A stretch of 64,000 nt of DNA from Chitinophagaceae bacterium UBA1931 (GTDB lineage Bacteria > Bacteroidota > Bacteroidia > Chitinophagales > Chitinophagaceae), in assembly GCA_002337125.1 (NCBI GenBank), contig DDFJ01000004.1, forward strand, positions 1,291,889-1,355,888, read 5' to 3'. Position numbers and translations under genes: made by a program. Every line of letters starts with the position of its first letter. Positions within the stretch are counted from its first letter, which is position 1. The notes beneath the pieces are model-generated. The model was not told the origin of the DNA and did not search any database. It saw only the letters and a program-made list of their open reading frames with translations. Below, piece by piece: positions 1-8,180 of this stretch.

Positions 1-197
1 GGGTGACCAGCTGTTTCATAAATCACCGCTTTATCTGCACCAGCTGCAAGCAAATGCTGCTTAACAGCTTCAGCACAGGTAATCATATCAGCTTTATTTT
101 CATTTTTTGCGCTGATGGAAGGGATGCGCAATAATTGAAGCAATTCATTCAGGAAACGATCTTTATTCTGTTCCTGATATTCTTTCCAGGCTTGCAT
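1..197 (-). CDS. M20-family dipeptidase, N-terminal fragment (runs off the left edge)
   Basis: The complement of 197-1 reads an open frame starting MQAWKEYQEQNKDRFLNEL and continuing with LRIPSISA and a following helix up to the window edge. This start, with the short helix followed by 'L..IPSIS', is typical of cytosolic M20/M25/M40 metallopeptidases annotated as dipeptidases in Bacteroidota. Only about 65 residues are present, so the zinc ligands lie outside the window and activity cannot be judged. No signal peptide is seen. The family assignment rests on the N-terminal pattern only. Confidence 0.7.
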   Translation of the reverse strand, partial: MQAWKEYQEQNKDRFLNELLQLLRIPSISAKNENKADMITCAEAVKQHLLAAGADKAVIYETAGH

Positions 198-499
198 AAC
201 AATAGTATTTATATTAAGAATGTGTATTGACCGGATGACGAAAGTAGGATATTCAGACAAACAATTAAAAAGCATTTAAGCGAAATGATGAACGGCAGAA
301 AACATGAGCGATCTCATTAAAAAAAATGACTACAGTTGGCGGAATTTTAAGAAACAGTTAAAGTGACAAAATCAAAAAAAATGTTTACAATTTGTGCAAC
401 ATCCTAACAATATTCCCGTTTACTTTGCATCCATTAACAGCCTCTGCAGATGCTACTTCCCGCTTGCAATTGTGAAGATGTTTTCTGCAGGGGCTGTGC
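198..499. other. Intergenic region between the M20 gene and the patatin gene
   Basis: About 300 bp. It must hold the promoter of the leftward M20 gene, but I see no convincing -33/-7 pair. On the plus strand TACTTTGC at 421-428 resembles a -7 element that is one base short, and TTTG lies at 391-394. Downstream of these is a 22-codon Cys-rich ORF (450-518), listed separately. No strong hairpin terminator was recognised. Confidence 0.5.
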
Positions 500-518
500 C
501 TATTTAGCTAACTGCTGA
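450..518 (+). CDS. Possible Cys-rich micropeptide, 22 aa (speculative)
   Basis: An ATG at 450 opens 22 codons ending in TGA at 516-518. Five of the 22 residues are cysteine, spaced C-x-C-x4-C-x2-C-x5-C (core CNCEDVFCRGC). An in-frame TAA lies at 435-437, so the ORF cannot extend upstream except through non-ATG codons. A promoter-like TACTTTGC lies 21 nt upstream. Its 3' end overlaps the end of the patatin gene on the opposite strand. It is too short for codon statistics and could be chance. No maturase or radical-SAM gene is nearby. Confidence 0.2.
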   Translation: MLLPACNCEDVFCRGCAYLANC

Positions 519-2632
519 AGTCTTACAAGCAATGGCTGCAGATTCTTATCCGTCTTTATCATTTCCTTACAAACATTTTCAACCCGTGTAAGTGCTGCAT
601 TTGACAGTACCCAGTTCATTGGAACTTTATGCCCATCAAGCGGCAGGTACAATGGAATTAATGAGGCATTGTTTTGTTTGCAGGTACGGAACAAATCTTC
701 ATAGCTGAAAAGGGAATGCCCGCTTCTTGCATTCATCATTGCATTCAGTATTTCCCTTGGCTCATTTAAGAAACGAATTCCGTAATACTCTCCAGGTGTT
801 GGTTCAATAAAATGAAACTGGATAACATAGAATTCAGCTTTGTCTTTGTACTTTGAAAACTTCTTAATGGCCTGCAATGCTTCGGCTGCACTTTGTGCCC
901 CTTTGTTTTCGTAATAACCACCATCAACATAATGCAGTTGAAATCCTTTTCGCCATTCAATAGCTCCTGCAGGAGATACCAATGGAAATCTTGCACTTAA
1001 ACTGATGGCAGTGCTGTAAGGCAATTGAACAAGGGCCTTTTTCTGCAGATCGGCTACTTCATTAAAATTTACCGGATCAATAATCACATTACTGAATATT
1101 GTTCTTAACCCGCTCTCAACTTCTGTAATATTGATCAGCACTGCTGCATGATCTTTTGAAGCAGGGTTACCCACACCTGTAGAAAAATTCTGTGTGAATA
1201 AATTTGAATCAGCACTTGTTCCTGTTGCTTCCGCAAAACCATATTCCCAGCTTTTTTCAAGAGCAGTTGCTCTGTCGAATTTTGAAATCATTCTTGGCGA
1301 ATACGCATTGAAAATTTCAGAGAATACAAGTTTACCGGTTGTAGCCGTTAAGAAATCCTGCCCATAAAATTTCCTTGTAACTGTTGCATAGTTTGAAGGA
1401 AGCGATGGTAGCTGAGTAAGTGCATTAAAAAAATTTGTTCCTAACGAGCCGCCGCTTACACTGCTGTAACAAAACACATGATTTTTAAATACAGGAAATG
1501 AATCCTGCAATTGTGCCAGCATCATGGATGTAAAACAACCGGTTCGCAATGCACCACCTTCAGCACTAACAAACACAACCGGGAATGAAGAATCTTTATC
1601 AAATCCTTTTGCTTCAACCCAGTCATCAAAATACTGCTGAACCAACTTTCTTGTTTCTCCTTTGGGCTTAACAGCTGCAATCCTTGCCGGATGATCATGA
1701 TTGTACCATGAAAAAATCAACAAGCCAAAAAACATAATTAAACGGTAAGGAATTTTTATGAACAAAGGCTGCATCTTATCCAGGATATCGAACCAGCAAT
1801 AAACTGCTATCCAGCAGGCAAGTGAAAGACAAACAATAAATGCTGCGCCATAAGGTGGGAAATAGTTTACAGGCAGAAAGCTGAACAACAGAATACAAAA
1901 AACTGCGGGCAATAAAAATGCCACATGAAATCGCCTCATAATCGGGCGGAAAAAATACTTGCCTCCAACCTGTACCTGTACCAATTGTGGTTTACCATCA
2001 ACAAGTTCAATTGCAGGTATTAAACGAAGCTTACTGATGCTGTACAATTTTGACAAAACAAACTTCTGCCACTTGTTCAGCTTCAGCACATAAAACTTTT
2101 TCCTGAGTTTGCCGAAATACAATTGATAAATAACAAATGCAAGCAACAGATTAGCAGCAATAATTATTGCAAGAATAAGAATCGGATTTTTTTGCTGAAA
2201 TGCATCAACAGAAGCTCCTTTCATTAACCGCAGACTTGTTATAACAAATCCACAAGCCACTGAAACAGCAGGGGCAAACAATACAATTTTTGAGAGTGAG
2301 CGCTGATACACTTTCCTGTAACGCACACGCCGTGGTTCCAGTTCATGTGTTGTTAAATCAGAGAAATAAATAATCAGCCTGCTGCCAAATTCAGAAACAG
2401 TGCTTAAGGCAAACAGCGAAATCAACAGGCATACAAATGCAAACCAGTGATCATTGAAATCAATAACCATGCTCAGCAACATGTCCTGTCCCTGGGGTGC
2501 GGCAACAAATGCAACAAAAATCAGCACCTGAAACAGCACAATAATCCACAACGGGCGAACTACTGTTCCAAAATCTTTTATTCTTTCAGCAAAATGGCTG
2601 AAATGTTTACGCCAAAAAAGTTTTATGTTCAT
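500..2632 (-). CDS. Membrane-anchored patatin-like phospholipase/acyl hydrolase
   Basis: A 710-residue protein. The first ~320 residues contain about seven hydrophobic segments, separated by a basic stretch. The C-terminal half carries patatin motifs: a glycine-rich oxyanion-hole segment EGGALRTG near residue 357, a nucleophile-elbow SVSGGS near 393, and the dyad-type DGG in YVDGGYYENKGA near 569. The elbow reads S-x-S-x-G rather than the usual G-x-S-x-G. The protein probably hydrolyses acyl esters of membrane lipids with its catalytic domain tethered to the inner membrane. It starts 10 bp after the stop of the endonuclease-like gene on the same strand, so the two are likely cotranscribed. 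The substrate is unknown. Confidence 0.75.
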   Translation of the reverse strand: MNIKLFWRKHFSHFAERIKDFGTVVRPLWIIVLFQVLIFVAFVAAPQGQDMLLSMVIDFNDHWFAFVCLLISLFALSTVSEFGSRLIIYFSDLTTHELEPRRVRYRKVYQRSLSKIVLFAPAVSVACGFVITSLRLMKGASVDAFQQKNPILILAIIIAANLLLAFVIYQLYFGKLRKKFYVLKLNKWQKFVLSKLYSISKLRLIPAIELVDGKPQLVQVQVGGKYFFRPIMRRFHVAFLLPAVFCILLFSFLPVNYFPPYGAAFIVCLSLACWIAVYCWFDILDKMQPLFIKIPYRLIMFFGLLIFSWYNHDHPARIAAVKPKGETRKLVQQYFDDWVEAKGFDKDSSFPVVFVSAEGGALRTGCFTSMMLAQLQDSFPVFKNHVFCYSSVSGGSLGTNFFNALTQLPSLPSNYATVTRKFYGQDFLTATTGKLVFSEIFNAYSPRMISKFDRATALEKSWEYGFAEATGTSADSNLFTQNFSTGVGNPASKDHAAVLINITEVESGLRTIFSNVIIDPVNFNEVADLQKKALVQLPYSTAISLSARFPLVSPAGAIEWRKGFQLHYVDGGYYENKGAQSAAEALQAIKKFSKYKDKAEFYVIQFHFIEPTPGEYYGIRFLNEPREILNAMMNARSGHSLFSYEDLFRTCKQNNASLIPLYLPLDGHKVPMNWVLSNAALTRVENVCKEMIKTDKNLQPLLVRLQQLAK

Positions 2633-2642
2633 CTATTTGTGA

Positions 2643-3593
2643 TTAAAGTGTAATTGTTACTGCAACAGGGCAATGATCTGAAGCTGTTTTTTTATCTGTA
2701 ACTCCATCAAACCTTACACCGGCATATTTTGTTGCCTTGGTGCTTAATCCATTACGAACAATTACAGGAATTGCTGCAGGATTTTGATCAGCAATTTTTT
2801 TTGAGAGAAAAATATAATCAATCTGTTTGTATCGCTCTTCAACAGGAACGGAAGTTGTATCCCAGAAATGCGTCCAGCGTTCACTCTCATCCTGTATTCT
2901 TGTCTGCACAACATTTTCCATCCAGTTACTGTTGAGCAGTGTTTTTAATGCTGACTTCGAATCGGGATAATCGTTCAAGTCGCCCAAGGCAATCCAGGCG
3001 GCTTTTTCAGGTTCAGGAAATTTTTGCTTGATGATTGAAAGCAGTGCATTTGATTGAAGAATACGTTTTGCTGCAGTTTTTGCTCTTTTCTGTGCAGGTG
3101 TAAGATTGCCCTGGTCAAACATCGATTTAAAATGATTTACGAAAACTGTCAATGGTTTTCCTTCAATTTCAAATTCCACTTCCAGGCAATCTCTTGAAAA
3201 AACAGAACTGCTCCCGTTTTTTAAATACTGGTGTGTTTTTACATTGCCGAATGGAATTTTACTGATGAGTGCCACATCAATCAGGCGGGGATCATTACCA
3301 TCAATCAGCATTTTGTATTTATAGCCTGCACTGGATAAATAGGCTGACAGAAAATTCTTCAACGTATCCATGTTTTCAATTTCTTGCAGACAAACAATAT
3401 CTGCTTTAGAAGCTTTAATTGCAGCTGCAGTTAATTCACGTTCAGTTTCAGTTACAGTTGAAAGAATGGTTTTATCAATAATAAATCCATCTTTCAATTT
3501 CTTTTCAACGCTTTCTTTACTGATGTTACTGTTGAATTTAAACCGGCGAAAAAGGTTTTCACAATTAAAGGTTGCAATGGTTATTTTTCCCAT
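2643..3593 (-). CDS. Endonuclease/exonuclease/phosphatase family protein
   Basis: 316 residues with the full EEP fold signature: TFNCENL at the N-terminus (Asn10), CLQEIEN with the metal-binding Glu71, NHFKS in the middle, ALGDLND with the catalytic Asp/Asn pair, and SDHCPV near the C-terminus. Such enzymes cleave phosphodiester bonds in nucleic acids or phospho-head groups using a divalent metal. No signal peptide is seen, so a cytosolic role is likely. It is the first gene of a probable two-gene transcript with the downstream patatin. That pairing hints at a lipid or nucleic acid turnover role, but the real substrate cannot be told from sequence. Confidence 0.85.
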   Translation of the reverse strand: MGKITIATFNCENLFRRFKFNSNISKESVEKKLKDGFIIDKTILSTVTETERELTAAAIKASKADIVCLQEIENMDTLKNFLSAYLSSAGYKYKMLIDGNDPRLIDVALISKIPFGNVKTHQYLKNGSSSVFSRDCLEVEFEIEGKPLTVFVNHFKSMFDQGNLTPAQKRAKTAAKRILQSNALLSIIKQKFPEPEKAAWIALGDLNDYPDSKSALKTLLNSNWMENVVQTRIQDESERWTHFWDTTSVPVEERYKQIDYIFLSKKIADQNPAAIPVIVRNGLSTKATKYAGVRFDGVTDKKTASDHCPVAVTITL

Positions 3594-3716
3594 CAGGCAG
3601 AAGTTTAGCTTAAATAAAATGACTGAATAATTAATTCACGGTTATCAGTTGATCCATGAAGATAATTATTCAGTCATCTAAATGCAATATTGCAAACAGT
3701 ATATTATGAAAATCAG

Positions 3717-4451
3717 TTACAGCATATCAAAACGTTGCTGCACAAATTCCCAGTTCACTGTATTCCACCATGCATTGATATAATCAGCTCTTTTGTTTTG
3801 GTATTTCAGGTAATAAGCATGTTCCCATACGTCCAGTCCAAGCAAAGGAGTTCCTTTTATTTCGCTCACATCCATCAACGGATTGTCCTGGTTAGGTGTT
3901 GAACCAATTTTCAATTGCCTGTCTTTGTCAACATACAACCATGCCCAGCCACTGCCAAAACGGTTTTTACCTGCATCTGAAAACTGAGTTTTAAATGCAT
4001 CAAAACTGTTGAACGATTGATTAATAGCTGAAAGAAGTTTTCCTGCAGGCTGTCCACCGCCATCTTTTTTCATACTCTTCCAGAAAAGTTCATGGTTGTA
4101 ATGACCGCCGCCATTGTTACGAAGTTTGCCTGAGTATTTAGAAATTTTTCCAAATACATCTTCCAGCGGTTTGCTCATGTCGATACCTTCTGCTTTTGCT
4201 GCATCTTTCAGGTTTGTTGCATAAGCAGCAGCATGTTTGCTGTAATGGATTTCCATTGTTAAGGCATCAATAAAAGGCTCCAGTGCATTATAGGCATAAG
4301 ACAAAGGAGTTTGATCAAAACCTGTGAACGATGCTGTATGTACGCTTGCGCCTGCAAACAGTTCATTGCTTGTAACAGCAGCTGCAGTAACAGCTAATCC
4401 TGCTTTTGCTGATTGATGAATAAAGTTCCGGCGTGAAATCTGTTTAGCCAT
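3717..4451 (-). CDS. Superoxide dismutase (Mn/Fe type) with Tat signal
   Basis: 244 residues. The metal ligands expected for the Fe/Mn family are present: His69 (MEIH), His120 (HYNHELFW), Asp207 and His211 (LDVWEHAYY). Gln188 in NQDNPL is at the position typical of Mn-dependent or cambialistic enzymes. Unlike cytosolic SodA/SodB, the N-terminus is a twin-arginine signal (SRRNFI at 6-11, then a hydrophobic Ala/Val stretch to about residue 35), so the folded holoenzyme is probably exported to the periplasm. It lies 44 bp downstream of the LptF/G gene on the same strand and may be cotranscribed. Family certain, metal less so. Confidence 0.93.
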   Translation of the reverse strand: MAKQISRRNFIHQSAKAGLAVTAAAVTSNELFAGASVHTASFTGFDQTPLSYAYNALEPFIDALTMEIHYSKHAAAYATNLKDAAKAEGIDMSKPLEDVFGKISKYSGKLRNNGGGHYNHELFWKSMKKDGGGQPAGKLLSAINQSFNSFDAFKTQFSDAGKNRFGSGWAWLYVDKDRQLKIGSTPNQDNPLMDVSEIKGTPLLGLDVWEHAYYLKYQNKRADYINAWWNTVNWEFVQQRFDML

Positions 4452-4495
4452 AAAATAAATTTTGAAGCTTTAAATTACTACCAAAAATGGAGCCA

Positions 4496-5923
4496 TTATT
4501 TTTTTTCTTTCAGGAAGCGTGATAAATGCAACCTGCGCAGTATCCTGTAATAAAATTCTGCATTAAACAGGTTTGAATCCTGCATGGCTTTATAAGTAAG
4601 AAATATTCCAACAGGAATTAATATTGCAGTTGAAAGCCACATACCACTGTATGGCAAAAGCACATTTTCACGTACCATTTTTTCTCCGCTTGTATTGGCA
4701 ACATGAAACGCAATAAAAAAGAAAACAGAAATTACAAGAGGCAACCCAATACCTCCTTTGCGGATGATGGAACCAAGTGGTGCCCCAATTAAAAACAATA
4801 CAACACAAGCAAACGAGAGTGTAAATTTCCTGTGCCGCTCAATTTCATGCAAACGCATCTGCCACTGCTGTTCTTTGTAATCAACTGCAAAAAATTCAAC
4901 CTGGTTTTTTAACCCTGATAATTTTGAAATCGCCCCGTTGAAAACGGTTTGTTTTAAACTGTCAGGTACAAGGTTTTCAATCTTCTTGAAATTCTTTGCC
5001 AGTGGTTTTGCTTTCTTCCATACTGAATCAGGGATCATCTGAAATGGAAGTAATGCTGCAAGTTCTCTTCTTGCTTTATTGCCAGCCTCAACCTGTACCC
5101 GTTTCATTGAATCTATTACAGTGGTAAGCTGACTTAAGCTGAGCATTTTATAATAATTCTTAAAAGTAGAATCGGCTGTTTTGTTCAGCTTAAATGAACT
5201 CAGATCAAATACTTTTTTATATTCTTTAAATCCAAGCCGGTAATAATCAGTTTCAATTGTGCCCGGGTTTCCTTTTTCCTGGTAGCGCCAGCCATTTTGT
5301 AAATTGAAATAAAGAAATCGTTGATCGGGCGATACAGTCATTGTTCCTTTTTCTGCCAGGATAATATTATCCTGTAAGGTGTAATTGTTTTCATAAATCA
5401 CTACGTTATGAATTATGGAATCCTTTTCTTTTTTCCCAATCTTAATTGTGTAACCATCCAGTTTATTATAAAAAACACCTTCTTTAATATCAAATGCAGG
5501 TTTGGCAACACGTATGTCATAGAGGAGTGTACGCATTTTTAACTCAGCAACCGGTATCACATAATTGGCAAATCCAAATGCAACCACACCAAGCAAACCG
5601 GAAACCACAAACACCGGCCGCATAAAACGTATCAGCGGTATGCCCGCACTTTTGATGGCAACAAGTTCAAATGACTCACCCAGGTTTCCAAACGTCATGA
5701 TAGATGAAAGCAGGATACCCAGCGGTAAAGCTAATGGAACAAGAGTTGTACTTACGTAAGCAATAAACTGAATCAGTGTGAGAAAATCAATGCCCTTGCC
5801 TACAAAATCATCAATATACAGCCAGAAAAACTGCATCACCAAAATAAACACAGCAATAAAGAACGTTGCAAGGAACGGCCCGATAAATGCTTTTATAATA
5901 AGTTTGTCTAACTTTTTAATCAC
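4496..5923 (-). CDS. LptF/LptG-family (YjgP/YjgQ) permease
   Basis: 475 residues starting MIKKLDKLIIKAFIGPF, the usual LptF/LptG start. There are three hydrophobic segments in the first ~125 residues, a long periplasmic insert (about 130-365) corresponding to the beta-jellyroll region, and three C-terminal segments ending near residue 455. LptF and LptG form the membrane part of the LptB2FG ABC transporter, which extracts lipopolysaccharide and passes it to the Lpt bridge. I cannot decide between LptF and LptG, since Bacteroidota copies are divergent. Its start codon is only 11 bp from that of the divergent gene, and its likely promoter lies inside that gene. Confidence 0.88.
   Translation of the reverse strand: MIKKLDKLIIKAFIGPFLATFFIAVFILVMQFFWLYIDDFVGKGIDFLTLIQFIAYVSTTLVPLALPLGILLSSIMTFGNLGESFELVAIKSAGIPLIRFMRPVFVVSGLLGVVAFGFANYVIPVAELKMRTLLYDIRVAKPAFDIKEGVFYNKLDGYTIKIGKKEKDSIIHNVVIYENNYTLQDNIILAEKGTMTVSPDQRFLYFNLQNGWRYQEKGNPGTIETDYYRLGFKEYKKVFDLSSFKLNKTADSTFKNYYKMLSLSQLTTVIDSMKRVQVEAGNKARRELAALLPFQMIPDSVWKKAKPLAKNFKKIENLVPDSLKQTVFNGAISKLSGLKNQVEFFAVDYKEQQWQMRLHEIERHRKFTLSFACVVLFLIGAPLGSIIRKGGIGLPLVISVFFFIAFHVANTSGEKMVRENVLLPYSGMWLSTAILIPVGIFLTYKAMQDSNLFNAEFYYRILRRLHLSRFLKEKK
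5899..5906 (+). promoter_or_regulatory. -7 element for the 5935 gene, inside the LptF/G coding region
   Basis: TAAGTTTG matches the Bacteroidota -7 consensus TAnnTTTG exactly and ends 28 nt before the ATG at 5935. No good -33 TTTG is found at the right distance, which lowers confidence. Confidence 0.4.
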
Positions 5924-5934
5924 AGTAATCTGTT

Positions 5935-6525
5935 ATGCAGGATTCCGCAAATGTAAGCCTTTCATCTTTTGAGAAACAATTAGTAACCAATGCTGATTGG
6001 ATTTTAACAAAGAATGGCATTATTCAAAAAGTAAACATACTGTTTCAGAAGCTTTCTGATAACTATTGCAGAAATGAAATAGTTCAGAAATTACCTGCTG
6101 AAGTAAAAAACATATTGCCCAAAATTTCAAAAGGCGAAAATTATGAAGGGTTACCTTACCTGGTGCTGGATTATCCACGTTGCTTTGGAAAAGAAGATGT
6201 TTTTGCAGTAAGAACTTTTTTCTGGTGGGGACATTTTTTCAGCATCACCATTCATCTGAAAGGAATTTATAAAGCACAGTTTCAGGAAAAGATTGCAAAG
6301 ACTCTTGCACATGTTAACAATGAAGAGCCCTGGATAAATGTTACTGACGAAGAATGGGTGTTCAATTTCAACATAACAAACATGCTTCCTGTAAGCAAAC
6401 AGGAATTCAAGCCCCAGAATAAACATGTTCTCAGGATGGCCTATAAACTCGACTTAGATAAATGGGATGAAGCAGAAGAATTTCTTATGGAAAAGTTCAA
6501 CCAGTTATTGCAGTTGCTGTATTAA
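5935..6525 (+). CDS. Conserved-looking hypothetical protein, 196 aa
   Basis: I do not recognise a named family. The protein is soluble, without signal peptide or membrane helices, and rich in aromatic residues in the middle (FFWWGHFF near residue 98). It has a helix-prone, acidic C-terminus. The only ATG near the 5' end is at 5935, which leaves 11 bp to the divergent LptF/G start. Codon use resembles its neighbours, and it ends 3' to 3' with the START-like gene with a 4-bp overlap. The compact divergent arrangement suggests a real gene that is possibly co-regulated with the LPS permease. Confidence 0.7.
   Translation: MQDSANVSLSSFEKQLVTNADWILTKNGIIQKVNILFQKLSDNYCRNEIVQKLPAEVKNILPKISKGENYEGLPYLVLDYPRCFGKEDVFAVRTFFWWGHFFSITIHLKGIYKAQFQEKIAKTLAHVNNEEPWINVTDEEWVFNFNITNMLPVSKQEFKPQNKHVLRMAYKLDLDKWDEAEEFLMEKFNQLLQLLY
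5948..5979 (-). promoter_or_regulatory. Probable promoter of the LptF/G gene, inside the divergent ORF
   Basis: On the minus strand TTG (5979-5977), a 21-nt spacer and TACATTTG (5955-5948) match the -33/-7 pattern of Bacteroidota sigma-A promoters. The -7 box lies 24 nt upstream of the start codon at 5923. It sits within the first codons of the gene on the other strand. Confidence 0.5.
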
Positions 6526-6902
6526 TTGCCAATACGATGAAAGAGATCTTTGATCTGGTATTCCCATAACCTGCTTTGATCTTTGATTTCTTTTTTGTCG
6601 GCAAAATCTTTTACAACAAGAATTGTTTGGTTGGATATTTCTGTCTTTTCAATTCTGAATTCAAAGTATTCATCTTTGGCATAATGAAGCCACTTGTAAC
6701 GCACAAATTTATCGAGTTCACTTTCCAATAGCTGAGCTTTGTCTTCTGATCCGTTCCAGTTAAATGTAAATACTCCGTCTCTTTCATCAACCTTGTCTGC
6801 AAACCATTCCTGTAGTCCGGAAGGTGTTGCAAGGAATTCGTATAAAATACCCGGGGAGCATTTAACAGGAAATTCTAGCGTGTATAAAACTTTTTTACTC
6901 AT
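6522..6902 (-). CDS. START-like (SRPBCC superfamily) domain protein
   Basis: 126 residues with the SRPBCC/AHSA1 pattern: an N-terminal strand (LEFPVKCSPGILYEFLATPSGLQEWFAD), a central FTFNWNGSEDKA hairpin, FRIEKTE and a C-terminal amphipathic helix. Such domains form a hydrophobic cavity that binds lipids or other small ligands. Bacteroidota genomes carry this short form as a conserved 'START-like domain' protein of unknown function. Its stop codon overlaps the end of the convergent hypothetical gene by 4 bp. No catalytic motif is visible. Confidence 0.75.
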   Translation of the reverse strand: MSKKVLYTLEFPVKCSPGILYEFLATPSGLQEWFADKVDERDGVFTFNWNGSEDKAQLLESELDKFVRYKWLHYAKDEYFEFRIEKTEISNQTILVVKDFADKKEIKDQSRLWEYQIKDLFHRIGN

Positions 6903-7213
6903 TTGTTTTTCAGTTCACCTCTTGATTTGATGCAATAATAAAAAAATATTAGAGGATTCAAAATTTTAAATTTTTTATTTTTTGTTTATCGAAAGAGAGG
7001 TAATAATTAAACAAACCATACCCTCTTCGTGGTAAAAACAGTCCAAATTGGGCTTTTTTTTGGCTGATTTGATATTAAAGTTTAAATTAGGTGAGGTTTT
7101 TAAGTCAAATTACCAACAGATGCCATGTAGTTGAAACTATGATTTCGCTTCAGTTTTTGTAGTAATGACTGTAAAACTTTTAAAACAATAACCTTAATAT
7201 CAAGCTTATGAGC
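6903..7213. other. Intergenic region, rpoD leader
   Basis: A very AT-rich stretch of about 310 bp between the START-like gene (leftward) and rpoD (rightward), so it should hold both promoters. No perfect TAnnTTTG box at a convincing distance was found for either. The only clear structure is a short hairpin with a T tract at 7040-7061, listed separately. Confidence 0.5.
7040..7061 (+). terminator. Short hairpin followed by T8, possible attenuator in the rpoD leader
   Basis: The sequence agtcca-aat-tgggct forms a 6-bp stem (one G-U pair) directly followed by eight T. It lies ~150 nt before the rpoD start, with no rightward gene upstream for it to terminate. It might attenuate rpoD, or be chance in AT-rich DNA. 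Confidence 0.3.
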
Positions 7214-8080
7214 ATGCGCCAACTCAAAATCACAAAATCAATCACCAATCGTGAATCGCAAAGTCTTGAAAAGTATTTGCAGGAGATTGGAAAGGTTGAA
7301 TTGATTACTCCGGAAGAGGAAGTTAAACTTGCTGTCCGGATAAGGCAAGGAGATCAACGGGCATTGGACCGTTTGACCAAGGCAAATCTTCGTTTTGTTG
7401 TTTCTGTAGCAAAACAATACCAAAACCAGGGACTTTCGCTTCCCGATCTTATCAATGAAGGAAATCTTGGATTAATTAAAGCTGCACAACGTTTCGATGA
7501 AACAAGAGGATTCAAATTTATTTCCTATGCAGTTTGGTGGATACGCCAAAGTATTTTACAGGCATTGGCAGAACAATCAAGAATTGTTCGTTTACCGTTA
7601 AACAAAGTAGGACTCACAAACCGCATCAACAAAGCCTTTTCGCAACTCGAACAGGAATATGAACGTGAACCTTCGGCTGAAGAACTGGCTGAAGTACTGG
7701 AAATTGAAATTGATGAAGTTTCTTCCACACTGGGTATTTCGTCCCGCCATGTAAGTATGGACTCTCCATTATCGGATGGTGAAGAAAATACGTTAATGGA
7801 TGTAATGGAAAATCCAAATGCATCAGCAACGGATGAAGAACTTGATCATAACGAATCGTTACAAACAGAAATCAAACGTTCTTTACAAACATTAACTGAA
7901 CGCCAGCAGGATGTTATCCGCTTCTTTTTTGGAATTGGTGTTGACCATCCGCTGAGTCTTGAAGATATTGGCGAACGCTTTAACCTTACCCGTGAACGTG
8001 TAAGGCAAATTAAAGACAAAGCCATCAGCAAACTGAAAACAAACAGCCGCTGTAAATTATTAAAAGGATATCTCGGCTAA
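7214..8080 (+). CDS. rpoD: Primary RNA polymerase sigma factor (RpoD/SigA)
   Basis: The protein contains region 1.2 (SLEKYLQEIG), region 2 (LRFVVSVAKQYQNQGLSLPD, then FISYAVWWIRQ), region 3 and region 4 with the helix-turn-helix LTRERVRQIKDKA. At 288 residues it lacks the large region 1.1 of proteobacterial sigma70, as is normal for Bacteroidota primary sigma factors. It would recognise the TTTG/TAnnTTTG promoters proposed in this window. The frame opens at 7208 (MSMRQLK), but family members begin at MRQLK, so I place the start at 7214. A hairpin terminator follows. Confidence 0.95.
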   Translation: MRQLKITKSITNRESQSLEKYLQEIGKVELITPEEEVKLAVRIRQGDQRALDRLTKANLRFVVSVAKQYQNQGLSLPDLINEGNLGLIKAAQRFDETRGFKFISYAVWWIRQSILQALAEQSRIVRLPLNKVGLTNRINKAFSQLEQEYEREPSAEELAEVLEIEIDEVSSTLGISSRHVSMDSPLSDGEENTLMDVMENPNASATDEELDHNESLQTEIKRSLQTLTERQQDVIRFFFGIGVDHPLSLEDIGERFNLTRERVRQIKDKAISKLKTNSRCKLLKGYLG

Positions 8081-8101
8081 TAATCATTCTTTTTGTTTTT
8101 T

Positions 8102-8133
8102 ACCGGAAGCGACCCATTGCTTCCGGTTTTTTA
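8102..8133 (+). terminator. Intrinsic terminator of rpoD
   Basis: accggaag and cttccggt form an 8-bp stem around a 10-nt loop, followed by a T-rich run, 21 nt after the rpoD stop. Confidence 0.75.
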
Positions 8134-8180
8134 TTTAATAAGAATCGTAATTGCTTGTTTATTTATCTTCGTAACCACTC

